Shown: positions 1-5,574, counted from the stretch's first letter. The stretch is DNA of 6,033 bases from Methanomicrobium sp. (GCA_017553245.1 JAFZMT010000118.1:1-6033); one strand, 5' to 3'. Numbers and translations are program-made. The notes: generated from the letters alone by a model not told the origin.

Positions 1-107
1 AGCGTAATTATCAGAAAATAAGATTGATTTACATATAAATCTAACTGCAAAAACATTTCCCGACGAAATTATCCGCATAGCCCCCGACTCCGCCCCGTAA
101 CTTAAGC

Positions 108-200
108 AGTGCCATGGGGCAGTGCATAAGGACACTGCTCAGGTACAATGCTTAAGGAGCAATGCCTAAGGAACAGCCTTAGTAGGGATGCCTGAGGTGT
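108..200. repeat. Degenerate 13-bp tandem repeat array, about seven units
   Basis: Units have the approximate form (A/G)xTGCxTAAGGAxx. The TGC core recurs at 110, 123, 136, 149, 163 and 189, with a degenerate AGC form at about 175, giving steps of 13, 13, 13, 14, 12 and 14. The best pair is AATGCTTAAGGAGC (147-160) against AATGCCTAAGGAAC (161-174), 12 of 14 identical. AGTGCATAAGGAC (121-133) and GATGCCTGAGGTG (187-199) clearly belong to the same family. The array begins about 10 bases beyond the stop codon of the minus-strand hydrolase gene. Units are short, contiguous and diverged, unlike a CRISPR array, so local slippage or duplication is the simplest origin. Confidence 0.7.
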
Positions 201-205
201 TCAGG
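166..205 (-). other. Two small hairpins downstream of the hydrolase stop codon
   Basis: CCTGA-GGTGT-TCAGG (191-205) and CTAAGG-AACAG-CCTTAG (166-182) are perfect inverted repeats with 5-base loops. Read from the minus-strand hydrolase, the first starts 5 bases after the stop codon. A longer-range pairing, AGCAGTG (105-111) with CACTGCT (133-139), is also possible. Together they could structure the 3' end of the transcript. No T-run follows on the minus strand, so a classical terminator is not shown. Confidence 0.45.
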
Positions 206-209
206 ATAT

Positions 210-818
210 TTATGGATACATATGGTTGAAACTGCCGAGTGATTCCGCGATATGCTTCTTTCCGTTCCTGTATACGACCCTGCCGTGACCCGGGAAGATA
301 TCTCCTGCATCAATCTCCGAAAGCCGGTTAAGGGAACTCCGCATTGACGATTCGTCGCCGCCCGCGAGATCGATTCTTCCGAAACCGCCGTCGGCAAAGA
401 CGGTATCACCCGAAATCAGCGGATGACTCTCATCCTCGCGGTCATACAGGCAGATACTTCCGCGGCTGTGACCCGGGGTATGAATCACCTCGAAGTTCTC
501 AACCCTGTCGCCGTCTTTTAAGAGGCGGTCGGCGGCAATGCCCGGGCACTTCTCCCCGAAAGCGTTCGCAAGGCAGGCGGAATCATCGGTCAGACCCGCG
601 GCATCGAGTTCGTGGATGCAGATCTCCGCGTTGCAGAGACGTGCAATCTCCTTCACGTGCGCAATGTGGTCGTAGTGGCAGTGCGTTATCACGATAATCT
701 CAATATCGGAGCTGTAATCCCTGAAAGATTCGGGCGGCAGACCCGCGTCAAAGAGGATATTGCCGCTGATAAACGAATTTGAATAATACCCCTTCCCCTG
801 AATGAATTCGATATGCAT
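210..818 (-). CDS. Metallo-beta-lactamase-fold hydrolase (glyoxalase II-like)
   Basis: The product is a 202-residue, single-domain, soluble protein of the metallo-beta-lactamase superfamily. The signature THCHYDH gives metal ligands H46, H48, D50 and H51. H117 in HTPGHS, the bridging D138 in SGDT and H178 in FPGHG complete the two-metal (usually zinc or iron) site. The spacing and the HTPGHS, SGDT and PGHG motifs match the small glyoxalase II-like hydrolases, which cleave thioesters such as acyl-glutathione in other organisms. Glutathione is not expected in a methanogen, so the true substrate is unknown and 'hydrolase' is the safe name. No signal peptide or membrane segment is seen. The ATG lies 39 bases from the divergent thiC start and has no Shine-Dalgarno motif; an AT-rich box about 32 bases upstream suits a leaderless transcript. 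A role linked to thiC is not supported beyond adjacency. Confidence 0.88.
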   Translation of the reverse strand: MHIEFIQGKGYYSNSFISGNILFDAGLPPESFRDYSSDIEIIVITHCHYDHIAHVKEIARLCNAEICIHELDAAGLTDDSACLANAFGEKCPGIAADRLLKDGDRVENFEVIHTPGHSRGSICLYDREDESHPLISGDTVFADGGFGRIDLAGGDESSMRSSLNRLSEIDAGDIFPGHGRVVYRNGKKHIAESLGSFNHMYP

Positions 819-857
819 AGTAGTTATTTTTAGAGTCCCGATACTAAACTATTATCC
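819..857. promoter_or_regulatory. Divergent promoter region between the hydrolase and thiC genes
   Basis: Only 39 bases separate the two start codons. An AT-rich box on the plus strand at 824-833 (TTATTTTTAG) is centred about 30 bases before the thiC ATG. A second on the minus strand, opposite 845-855 (read as ATAATAGTTTA), is centred about 32 bases before the hydrolase ATG. These are the distances expected for an archaeal TATA box of a leaderless gene. Neither gene has a Shine-Dalgarno motif here. The spacer is far too short for a TPP riboswitch ahead of thiC. Box assignments were made by eye. Confidence 0.45.
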
Positions 858-2114
858 ATGCAGACTCTAATCGGGGAATGTAAGCGGGGCATTCCCGAAA
901 CAGTATACAATACCGCAAAGTCGGAAGGAATCGATGCTGAGAAACTGCGTCGTGCGATTGCCTCGGGGCGTGCGGTCATGCCGTCCCTGCGGATAAGGGA
1001 GCACAAAAACTGCGCCGTCGGTGAGGGCTTACGCGTAAAAGTCAATGTCAATATAGGCACCTCGGGAACACGCTGCGACACCGACCTCGAAATCAGAAAA
1101 GCACGCTGTGCCATCGAAGAGGGTGCCGATGCCGTCATGGACCTCTCCACCGGCGGCGACCTCGTCAAAATCCGCTCGGAGATTCTCAAATTCGACACCG
1201 TAATCGGCACCGTGCCGATATACGAGGCTGTAAGGCGTGCCGGAAATGCCGCGGACGTCACCGCCGATATCCTCTTCAATACCATCCGCGACCACTGTAA
1301 GCAGGGCGTGGATTTCCTCACTCTCCACTGCGGCGTCAACAGGGAGACTCTCAAAGCACTCCGTCAGGATAAGCGCACCATGGGCGTAGTCTCAAGGGGC
1401 GGCTCGTTTCACACCGCCATGATGATTGAAAGCGGCGAAGAAAACCCGCTTTATAAGGAATACGAATATCTGCTTGAGATTCTTGCGGAGTATGACGTCA
1501 TAATCTCTCTCGGCGACGGCATGCGTCCGTGTGCGATAATTGACGCCGCCAAACGCGCCAAATCCGTCGAATATCTCAATCTCGGCGAACTCGCTCAGCG
1601 TGCGCAGGATGCGGGCGTGATGCGCATGATAGAGGGACCCGGGCACATCCCGGTCGATCAAATCGCCTACAATGTGCGCATGATAAAAGAGGTCACGAAT
1701 TACGCCCCGCTGTATCTTCTGGGACCGCTGGTGACCGATATCTACCCGGGATACGACCATGTTTCGGGTGCCATCGGCGGCACAATCGCGGCAATGAACG
1801 GCGCCGACTTCCTCTGCATGGTCTCGCCCTCCGAGCACCTCGCACTTCCCGACGTTGAAGACATCCGTGAGGGAACGCGGGTTGCCAGGCTTGCGGCGCA
1901 TGTCGGCGACAGGGTGAGATTCGGCGATGACTGGTTTAATTCGGGAGAAAAAGCCATGGCTGAGGCAAGACATGCTCTCGATTGGGATGAACAGTTCAGG
2001 ATTGCCGCATACGGAGAGCATGCAAAGAAGATTCACGACCGCGACGGCAAAATCGAGACCTGCTCCATGTGCGGCGACCTCTGCGCAATCAGGATACTTG
2101 ATAAAAAGTTATAA
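858..2114 (+). CDS. thiC: ThiC-family radical SAM enzyme (phosphomethylpyrimidine synthase or close paralogue)
   Basis: The 418-residue product belongs to the ThiC family, which rearranges AIR to hydroxymethylpyrimidine phosphate for thiamine using a [4Fe-4S] cluster and S-adenosylmethionine. Motifs in order: VNVNIGTS (62-69), DLSTGG (95-100), GTVPIYEA (117-124), LHCGV (156-160), VSRGGS (178-183), LGDGMRP (218-224), EGPGHIP (259-265), LGPLVTDIYPGYDH (288-301) and SEHLALP (325-331). H263 and H327 align with the metal-binding histidines, with the same 64-residue spacing as I recall for E. coli ThiC. The C-terminal cluster motif is C402-x2-C405-x3-C409, one residue tighter than the CX2CX4C of long bacterial ThiC. 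The length fits the short ThiC form without the extra N-terminal domain. Residues C225 after GMRP, Y296 in DIYPG and S323 in VSPSEH differ from the classic G, A and T. A methanogen ThiC paralogue or hydroxybenzimidazole synthase (BzaF-like) is therefore possible. The start is the ATG after a TATA-like box, without a Shine-Dalgarno motif. Confidence 0.85.
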   Translation: MQTLIGECKRGIPETVYNTAKSEGIDAEKLRRAIASGRAVMPSLRIREHKNCAVGEGLRVKVNVNIGTSGTRCDTDLEIRKARCAIEEGADAVMDLSTGGDLVKIRSEILKFDTVIGTVPIYEAVRRAGNAADVTADILFNTIRDHCKQGVDFLTLHCGVNRETLKALRQDKRTMGVVSRGGSFHTAMMIESGEENPLYKEYEYLLEILAEYDVIISLGDGMRPCAIIDAAKRAKSVEYLNLGELAQRAQDAGVMRMIEGPGHIPVDQIAYNVRMIKEVTNYAPLYLLGPLVTDIYPGYDHVSGAIGGTIAAMNGADFLCMVSPSEHLALPDVEDIREGTRVARLAAHVGDRVRFGDDWFNSGEKAMAEARHALDWDEQFRIAAYGEHAKKIHDRDGKIETCSMCGDLCAIRILDKKL

Positions 2115-2140
2115 TTCTCTTTTTTCAGCTCAAAAAGAAA
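2115..2140. terminator. T-rich bidirectional terminator between thiC and purE
   Basis: The thiC stop codon is followed at once by a pyrimidine-rich tract ending in six T (2120-2125). On the opposite strand, A runs at 2132-2136 and 2138-2140 give purE a matching TTTCTTTTT tract about 17 bases after its stop. The two tracts flank an AGCT core (2127-2130), so the segment is nearly palindromic. U-rich tracts are the usual archaeal termination signal, and a shared one suits this 42-base convergent gap. Confidence 0.6.
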
Positions 2141-2156
2141 TATGTTAAATCGGTAA

Positions 2157-2543
2157 TTATCCGAGATTCAGGATTCTTAGGGCGAGGTGCGCCGCATTTG
2201 CCGCATTGTCGATACCGACGCAGGCAACGGGAACGCCTTTTGGCATCTGGACAATGGATAACAGTGCATCAAGACCGCCGAGGGCGCTCGAAACGGGGAC
2301 GCCTATTACGGGTTTATCGGTCTTTGAGGCGACAACGCCCGGAAGCGCCGCGGAAAGTCCCGCAATACAGATGAAGACCTTTACCTGCGCAGTCTTCACG
2401 TATTCGTCAAGCTCATCGGGGTTGCGGTGCGCCGATATTATTTTGTACTCGTAGGGGACGCCCTTTTCGTCAAGGACAGCCGTTGCCTTATCGACTATCT
2501 TCTGATCCGATGCCGAACCGGAAATTATTGCAATATCTGCCAT
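2157..2543 (-). CDS. purE: PurE, 5-aminoimidazole ribonucleotide carboxylase / N5-CAIR mutase family
   Basis: The 128-residue product is a PurE-family protein of de novo purine synthesis, producing 4-carboxy-AIR. It shows ISGSASD (7-13), SAHRNP (37-42, catalytic H39), AGLSAALPG (61-69), PVIGVPV (78-84), LLSIVQMP (94-101) and [16 protein letters not shown] (103-118). In N5-CAIR mutases the third block normally reads AGxAAHLPG; here A66 replaces that histidine. Loss of that residue is a feature of class II PurE, which carboxylates AIR directly with CO2 and needs no PurK, so the substrate is uncertain although the family is clear. The ATG at 2543 was chosen because the protein then begins [10 protein letters not shown], the normal PurE N-terminus; an in-frame extension to 2627 runs through G-rich spacer DNA and is not family-like. 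There is no Shine-Dalgarno motif. The gene converges on thiC. Confidence 0.92.
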   Translation of the reverse strand: MADIAIISGSASDQKIVDKATAVLDEKGVPYEYKIISAHRNPDELDEYVKTAQVKVFICIAGLSAALPGVVASKTDKPVIGVPVSSALGGLDALLSIVQMPKGVPVACVGIDNAANAAHLALRILNLG

Positions 2544-2567
2544 ATTAATAGTTATATCCGCGGTATC

Positions 2568-2579
2568 CTTTAACTTTAC
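2568..2579 (-). promoter_or_regulatory. Candidate TATA box for purE
   Basis: Read on the minus strand, GTAAAGTTAAAG is centred about 30 bases before the purE ATG and is the most AT-rich stretch at that distance. With no Shine-Dalgarno motif, a leaderless purE transcript is likely. Its position also argues for the ATG at 2543 over the longer frame. Assigned by eye. Confidence 0.35.
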
Positions 2580-2588
2580 AGTATATGC

Positions 2589-2624
2589 GGGGGTGCGGGT
2601 GAGATGGGGAGAAGGTGCGGCGGG
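2589..2624 (+). other. G-rich stretch with potential to form a G-quadruplex
   Basis: Four G-runs lie in 36 bases: 2589-2593 (5 G), 2597-2599 (3), 2606-2609 (4) and 2622-2624 (3), separated by 3, 6 and 12 bases. The surrounding DNA up to about 2640 remains G-rich. It lies in the 171-base divergent spacer between purE and the class V aminotransferase, beyond the likely purE TATA box. The last loop is longer than strict quadruplex definitions allow, so folding is a possibility only. Confidence 0.4.
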
Positions 2625-2672
2625 CATGGTGGTGAGGCAGTCGCGTATTGCCGCAGGGTGTCCGCGGACATT

Positions 2673-2704
2673 AACATAAAATCAGATAGCGACAAATATA
2701 ATAC
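2673..2704 (+). promoter_or_regulatory. Candidate promoter elements for the class V aminotransferase
   Basis: Two AT-rich boxes precede the gene: AACATAAAA (2673-2681), centred 38 bases before the chosen ATG, and AAATATAATAC (2694-2704), only about 16 bases before it. The first would give a leader of roughly 10 bases. The second fits poorly with any start nearby, including the alternative ATGs at 2736 and 2739. No Shine-Dalgarno motif is visible. Confidence 0.3.
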
Positions 2705-2714
2705 ACTGATTTTT

Positions 2715-3845
2715 ATGCAGGACGAAAAACTTCTAATGATGCCGGGACCCGTACCTATGCCCCAGCGTGTAAGACTCGCAATGTCAAGACAGGCAATCAA
2801 CCACCGCGGTAAGGAATTCGGCGAATGCCTCGAAGACCTCGAGAGAATGCTCAAACCCATATTCAAGACGAAGAACGACATAATCATCCTTTCCGGCTCC
2901 GGAACCGCGGGAATGGAAGCGGCGGTCGCAAACTTCTGCGCAAAGAAGAAGACGGCATCGCTCATCAACGGAAAGTTCGGTGAGAGACTCGGCAAAATAT
3001 CCAAACTCTACTCGGACAATGCGGTAGCGGTCGAGTCCGAATGGGGACAGCCGTTAAACCTCGAACAGTTAAAGATTGAGCTTGAGAACGGCGCCGAAGC
3101 CGTCACCCTCGTCCACAACGAGACATCCGCGGCTATAAAGAACCCCGCCGAAGAGGTCGGCAAACTCTGCAGAAAGTATGACGCGCTCTTCATCATGGAC
3201 GGCATCACCTCAATCGGCGGCGACGTCGTCGAGACTGACGCATGGGGAGCGGATGTGGCAATCCTCGGCTCGCAGAAGTGTCTTGCGGCGCCCGCGGGTC
3301 TCTCCGTCCTTGCCGTCTCCGACAGGGCATGGGAGAGAATCGCGGCTTGGAAACCGATGTATCTCGACCTTGAAGCCTACAAAAAGAGCGCAGCCAAAAA
3401 GGAGACTCCGTATACACCCGCGATTCCGCTCTTCTTCGCACTCAGAGAGGCGTGCAGAATCGTCGAGGAGGAAGGTCTCGAGAACAGAATCGCACGCCAC
3501 AGGAACATGTCGGCGGCAGTCCGCGCCGCAGGTAAGGCATGGGGTCTGGAGCTTTTCCCGACGCTTGACAAATACCACGAATACTCCAATACGGTTACCG
3601 CATTCAAATACCCCGCAGGCGTGGACGACGCAAAACTCCGCGATGACGTAAAGAAAGCCGGCATGGAGATCTCGGGCGGTCAGGACAGACTGAAGGGCAA
3701 GATCTTCAGAATCGGCACAATGGGCGCAACCGGTCCGGCTGAGGTCATGGCAGTCCTCGGCGCCGTCGGAAAATCCTTAAAGGCGCAGGGCATGAAATTC
3801 GACTCCTGCGGTCTTGCGGCGGCAAACGAGGTCTTCAAATACTGA
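2715..3845 (+). CDS. Class V aminotransferase (PLP-dependent, alanine-glyoxylate / serine-pyruvate type)
   Basis: The 376-residue product is a fold-type I PLP enzyme of the class V aminotransferase family. The N-terminal MMPGPVPMP (8-16) is the substrate-side motif of alanine-glyoxylate/serine-pyruvate aminotransferases. SGSGTAGMEAA (60-70) is the PLP phosphate loop, HNETSAA (134-140) is the family's cofactor-contact motif, D162 in MDGITS should bind the pyridine nitrogen, and K188 in GSQKCLAAPAG is the Schiff-base lysine. R332 in FRIGTMG is the expected carboxylate-binding arginine. In methanogens a related enzyme (MJ0959) acts as a broad-specificity aminotransferase that includes phosphoserine, so the substrate cannot be fixed here. 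The ATG at 2715 leaves seven residues before the conserved motif. The frame stays open to an ATG at 2604, but that adds 37 unfamily-like residues from G-rich spacer. No T-rich terminator separates it from ribC, so cotranscription is plausible. Confidence 0.88.
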   Translation: MQDEKLLMMPGPVPMPQRVRLAMSRQAINHRGKEFGECLEDLERMLKPIFKTKNDIIILSGSGTAGMEAAVANFCAKKKTASLINGKFGERLGKISKLYSDNAVAVESEWGQPLNLEQLKIELENGAEAVTLVHNETSAAIKNPAEEVGKLCRKYDALFIMDGITSIGGDVVETDAWGADVAILGSQKCLAAPAGLSVLAVSDRAWERIAAWKPMYLDLEAYKKSAAKKETPYTPAIPLFFALREACRIVEEEGLENRIARHRNMSAAVRAAGKAWGLELFPTLDKYHEYSNTVTAFKYPAGVDDAKLRDDVKKAGMEISGGQDRLKGKIFRIGTMGATGPAEVMAVLGAVGKSLKAQGMKFDSCGLAAANEVFKY

Positions 3846-3853
3846 GATTGGCG

Positions 3854-3901
3854 CGGCAGCGCCCGGCAGCATTACGGCAGCGGGGTGACACTCCGTTGCC
3901 G
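3854..3901 (+). repeat. Three CGGCAGC repeats leading into a stem-loop
   Basis: CGGCAGC occurs at 3854-3860, 3864-3870 and 3875-3881 (spacing 10 and 11), starting 8 bases after the aminotransferase stop. The third copy forms the left arm of a 9-bp stem: CGGCAGCGG (3875-3883) with CCGTTGCCG (3893-3901), one G-T wobble, 9-base loop. No T-run follows, so it is unlikely to be a simple terminator. It may structure the message between the aminotransferase and ribC. Confidence 0.55.
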
Positions 3902-3927
3902 CAAAAGAATAATGAAGTAGCGAAAAT

Positions 3928-4400
<473 letters not shown>

Positions 4401-4403
<3 letters not shown>

Positions 4404-4417
4404 ATCATCAGGATTCA
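4401..4417 (+). other. Inverted repeat overlapping the ribC stop codon
   Basis: TGAATC-ATCAG-GATTCA is a perfect 6-bp inverted repeat with a 5-base loop, and its first three bases are the ribC stop codon. Its right arm is also the beginning of the following 16-bp tandem repeat. T-rich DNA comes later (from about 4455), so it might mark the 3' end of the ribC message; that is inference. Confidence 0.5.
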
Positions 4418-4458
4418 AATGTATTCGGATTCAAACGTATTCGGTTTCAAATGATTTT
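4411..4458 (+). repeat. Three tandem copies of a 16-bp repeat after ribC
   Basis: The copies are GGATTCAAATGTATTC (4411-4426), GGATTCAAACGTATTC (4427-4442, one difference) and GGTTTCAAATGATTTT (4443-4458, four differences from the first). They are head to tail without spacers and begin 7 bases after the stop codon. The graded divergence suggests sequential local duplication, though an array of protein-binding sites is not excluded. Confidence 0.8.
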
Positions 4459-4659
4459 ATTTAAATCAAATACTCTTTTAAGACGCATTTGATAACTGAT
4501 CTGATAACCATAAAATTACTTATTTTACATGCCCGATCAGCACTTTCAAAATATGTTAAGCATATCAACTATGAAAAAAGATTAAAAGCTATCAGAGATA
4601 ATTAGATTGTACAGTGCATCACGCAAGTCATGCATGAACGACAATAAAAGGAGTGACTA
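4459..4659 (+). promoter_or_regulatory. AT-rich upstream region and leader of ribH
   Basis: There is no gene in this segment. It is AT-rich, with TGATAAC repeated at 4490-4496 and 4502-4508, and possible TATA boxes GATTAAAAG (4580-4588) and ATAATTAGA (near 4600). Either would give a leader of about 30-50 bases. Within that leader is a perfect 10-bp palindrome, TCATGCATGA (4628-4637), and a wider inverted repeat TGCAT (4615-4619) / ATGCA (4630-4634). These could be an operator, for example for the archaeal riboflavin regulator RbkR, but I cannot match a known site. Confidence 0.35.
4650..4653 (+). promoter_or_regulatory. Ribosome binding site of ribH
   Basis: GGAG, within AAAAGGAGTGA, lies 6 bases before the ribH ATG. 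It is the strongest Shine-Dalgarno motif in the window and fixes the start. Its presence implies a leadered transcript for ribH. Confidence 0.75.
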
Positions 4660-5067
4660 ATGGCAGTTAAATTAGGATTTGTCGTTGCGGAGTTCAACCG
4701 CGACCTTACATACATGATGGAGCTCGAAGGCGAGGAGCACGCGAAATTCCTCGGAGCTCAGGTTGTCGACAGAATCTATGTCCCGGGCGCATACGATATG
4801 CCGCTTGCGATAAGAAAGCTGTTGAAGAGAAAGGACATTGACGCGGTCGTCACAATCGGCTGTGTCATCGAGGGTGCAACCCAGCACGACGAGGTAGTTG
4901 TCGGACATGCGGCAAGGAAGATCATCGACCTTTCGCTTGAGTTCGACAAACCGGTGACGCTGGGCATCTCCGGACCCGGAATGACACGCCTTGAGGCATG
5001 CGACAGAATCGACTACGCAAAACGTGCCGTCGAAGCCGCAGTCAAACTCGTTCAGAGATTAAAGTAA
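4660..5067 (+). CDS. ribH: 6,7-dimethyl-8-ribityllumazine synthase RibH
   Basis: The 135-residue product is lumazine synthase, which condenses 5-amino-6-ribitylaminouracil with 3,4-dihydroxy-2-butanone 4-phosphate. Its product is the substrate of RibC, encoded just upstream. Family motifs are VVAEFNRD (8-15, aromatic F12 stacks on the pyrimidine), YVPGAYDMP (40-48), [14 protein letters not shown] (67-80, with the likely proton-transfer H76) and [13 protein letters not shown] (101-113). The more common VPGAxExP has D in place of E here, as I recall for archaeal relatives. The length matches compact archaeal lumazine synthases, which assemble into capsids or pentamers. The start is fixed by a strong ribosome binding site. 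The aminouracil substrate is also a precursor of the F420 deazaflavin, so flux here should matter in a methanogen. A tandem repeat begins at the base after the stop codon. Confidence 0.95.
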   Translation: MAVKLGFVVAEFNRDLTYMMELEGEEHAKFLGAQVVDRIYVPGAYDMPLAIRKLLKRKDIDAVVTIGCVIEGATQHDEVVVGHAARKIIDLSLEFDKPVTLGISGPGMTRLEACDRIDYAKRAVEAAVKLVQRLK

Positions 5068-5109
5068 CATTCATAAGAATTCATTCATACGAAATCATTC
5101 ACACGAATT
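5068..5109 (+). repeat. Three tandem copies of a 14-bp repeat directly after ribH
   Basis: The copies are CATTCATAAGAATT (5068-5081), CATTCATACGAAAT (5082-5095) and CATTCACACGAATT (5096-5109). Neighbouring copies differ at two positions. The array starts at the first base after the ribH stop codon and runs straight into the A+C-rich tract. Confidence 0.8.
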
Positions 5110-5453
5110 ACAACCGCAAACCGAAACCCGTAACGGGTTATAAAACCGCAAACCAACCAAACACAACCCGTAATTTAAAACGAACACACATAACCGCACA
5201 TAATCACAACCGCATAAAACCACAACCACGATGCAGTGACCACACCTGCATAAACTCAAACTTCACCTGACGATAATAATTACAAAAGTCCACACAACCA
5301 CACATTACAACCGCAAACACACATTAAACATAATACCAACCATACACTGACCACACAAAAACAAACTCATCCGCAATCACAATACAACCACAATTAAAAC
5401 ACAACCACAATACGACCACAACAAAAACCATAACCAAAACCAACCACAAACAC
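5110..5453. other. Extremely G-poor, A+C-rich intergenic tract
   Basis: By hand count, 5101-5460 has 24 G and 48 T in 360 bases, so about 80% is A or C; 5281-5460 has only 5 G in 180. ACAACC recurs eight times (starting at 5110, 5163, 5206, 5222, 5294, 5307, 5384 and 5401), and the 15-mer ATTACAACCGCAAAC is present exactly twice (5107-5121 and 5304-5318). The only clear hairpin is AACCCG-TAA-CGGGTT (5125-5139). Open frames across it read as low-complexity protein and look spurious. As RNA from the ribH strand it would be almost unstructured. Its function is unknown. Confidence 0.75.
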
Positions 5454-5468
5454 TTTTTAATCATTTTT
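5454..5468 (+). terminator. Candidate T-rich terminator ending the A+C-rich tract
   Basis: Two T5 runs (5454-5458 and 5464-5468) are the first T-runs on the plus strand after ribH. They lie at the end of the A+C-rich tract, where composition returns to normal. Archaeal termination commonly uses such U-tracts, so a ribH transcript with a 3' end of nearly 400 bases is possible. No preceding hairpin is seen. Confidence 0.4.
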
Positions 5469-5536
5469 CGGATTTCGGATTCGTGATAACGGCTGCATTC
5501 CGCACGGCTGCAGTGCAATCATAATCCGGCTCTTTT

Positions 5537-5574
5537 TGATGATCCGGTGATGACATGATGATCCGGTGATGCTG
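5537..5574 (+). repeat. Two tandem copies of a 19-bp repeat built on TGATGA
   Basis: TGATGATCCGGTGATG is present exactly twice (5537-5552 and 5556-5571), each followed by three different bases, giving a 19-bp period. A partial third unit, ATGATGA, lies at 5577-5583. TGATGA and the CTGA at 5572-5575 resemble C and D boxes of archaeal guide RNAs, but a second D box is not found, so I annotate a repeat rather than an RNA gene. Confidence 0.7.

Larger units (their letters stand above)
1..209. other. Non-coding region downstream of the MBL-fold hydrolase gene
   Basis: No convincing gene is present. The first 60 bases are AT-rich and contain a perfect inverted repeat, GATTTA-CATA-TAAATC, at 26-41. 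This could be a small hairpin or part of a promoter for a leftward gene outside the window; nothing here decides between these. Bases 80-97 are C-rich. From about 108 to 200 there is a degenerate 13-bp tandem array with small hairpins, listed separately. The hydrolase gene on the minus strand ends at 210, so 1-209 lies on its 3' side. Confidence 0.6.

Noticed and set aside
108..200. CRISPR array
   Set aside because: Units are contiguous, only 13 bp, and diverged, without unique spacers of regular length; there are no cas genes nearby.
819..857. TPP riboswitch ahead of thiC
   Set aside because: The 39-base gap is shorter than the aptamer, and the TATA-like box position suggests a leaderless transcript.
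830..1354. Long minus-strand frame opposite thiC (also 1392-2036)
   Set aside because: These are shadows of a strongly conserved thiC coding frame; their products show no recognisable motifs.
2544..2627. N-terminal extension of purE to an upstream in-frame ATG
   Set aside because: It would add 28 residues ahead of the standard [10 protein letters not shown] start, encoded by G-rich spacer and overlapping the likely TATA box.
2604..2714. N-terminal extension of the class V aminotransferase
   Set aside because: The 37 extra residues are glycine/arginine-rich, resemble nothing in the family and overlap the purE upstream region.
3178..3664. Several frames on both strands within the class V aminotransferase
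   Set aside because: They overlap the conserved PLP-lysine region of a clear gene; their Arg/Ser-rich products are typical of shadow frames in this kind of DNA.
4998..5270. Plus-strand open frame overlapping the end of ribH
   Set aside because: It starts inside ribH in another frame and continues into tandem repeats and the A+C-rich tract, giving N-, T- and H-rich low-complexity protein. It is a by-product of G-poor DNA having few stops.
5324..5518. Open frame on the minus strand with a very hydrophobic 64-residue product
   Set aside because: It crosses the A+C-rich tract, where the GT-rich complement automatically yields V, L, W, F and C codons. No ribosome binding site or family resemblance is seen.
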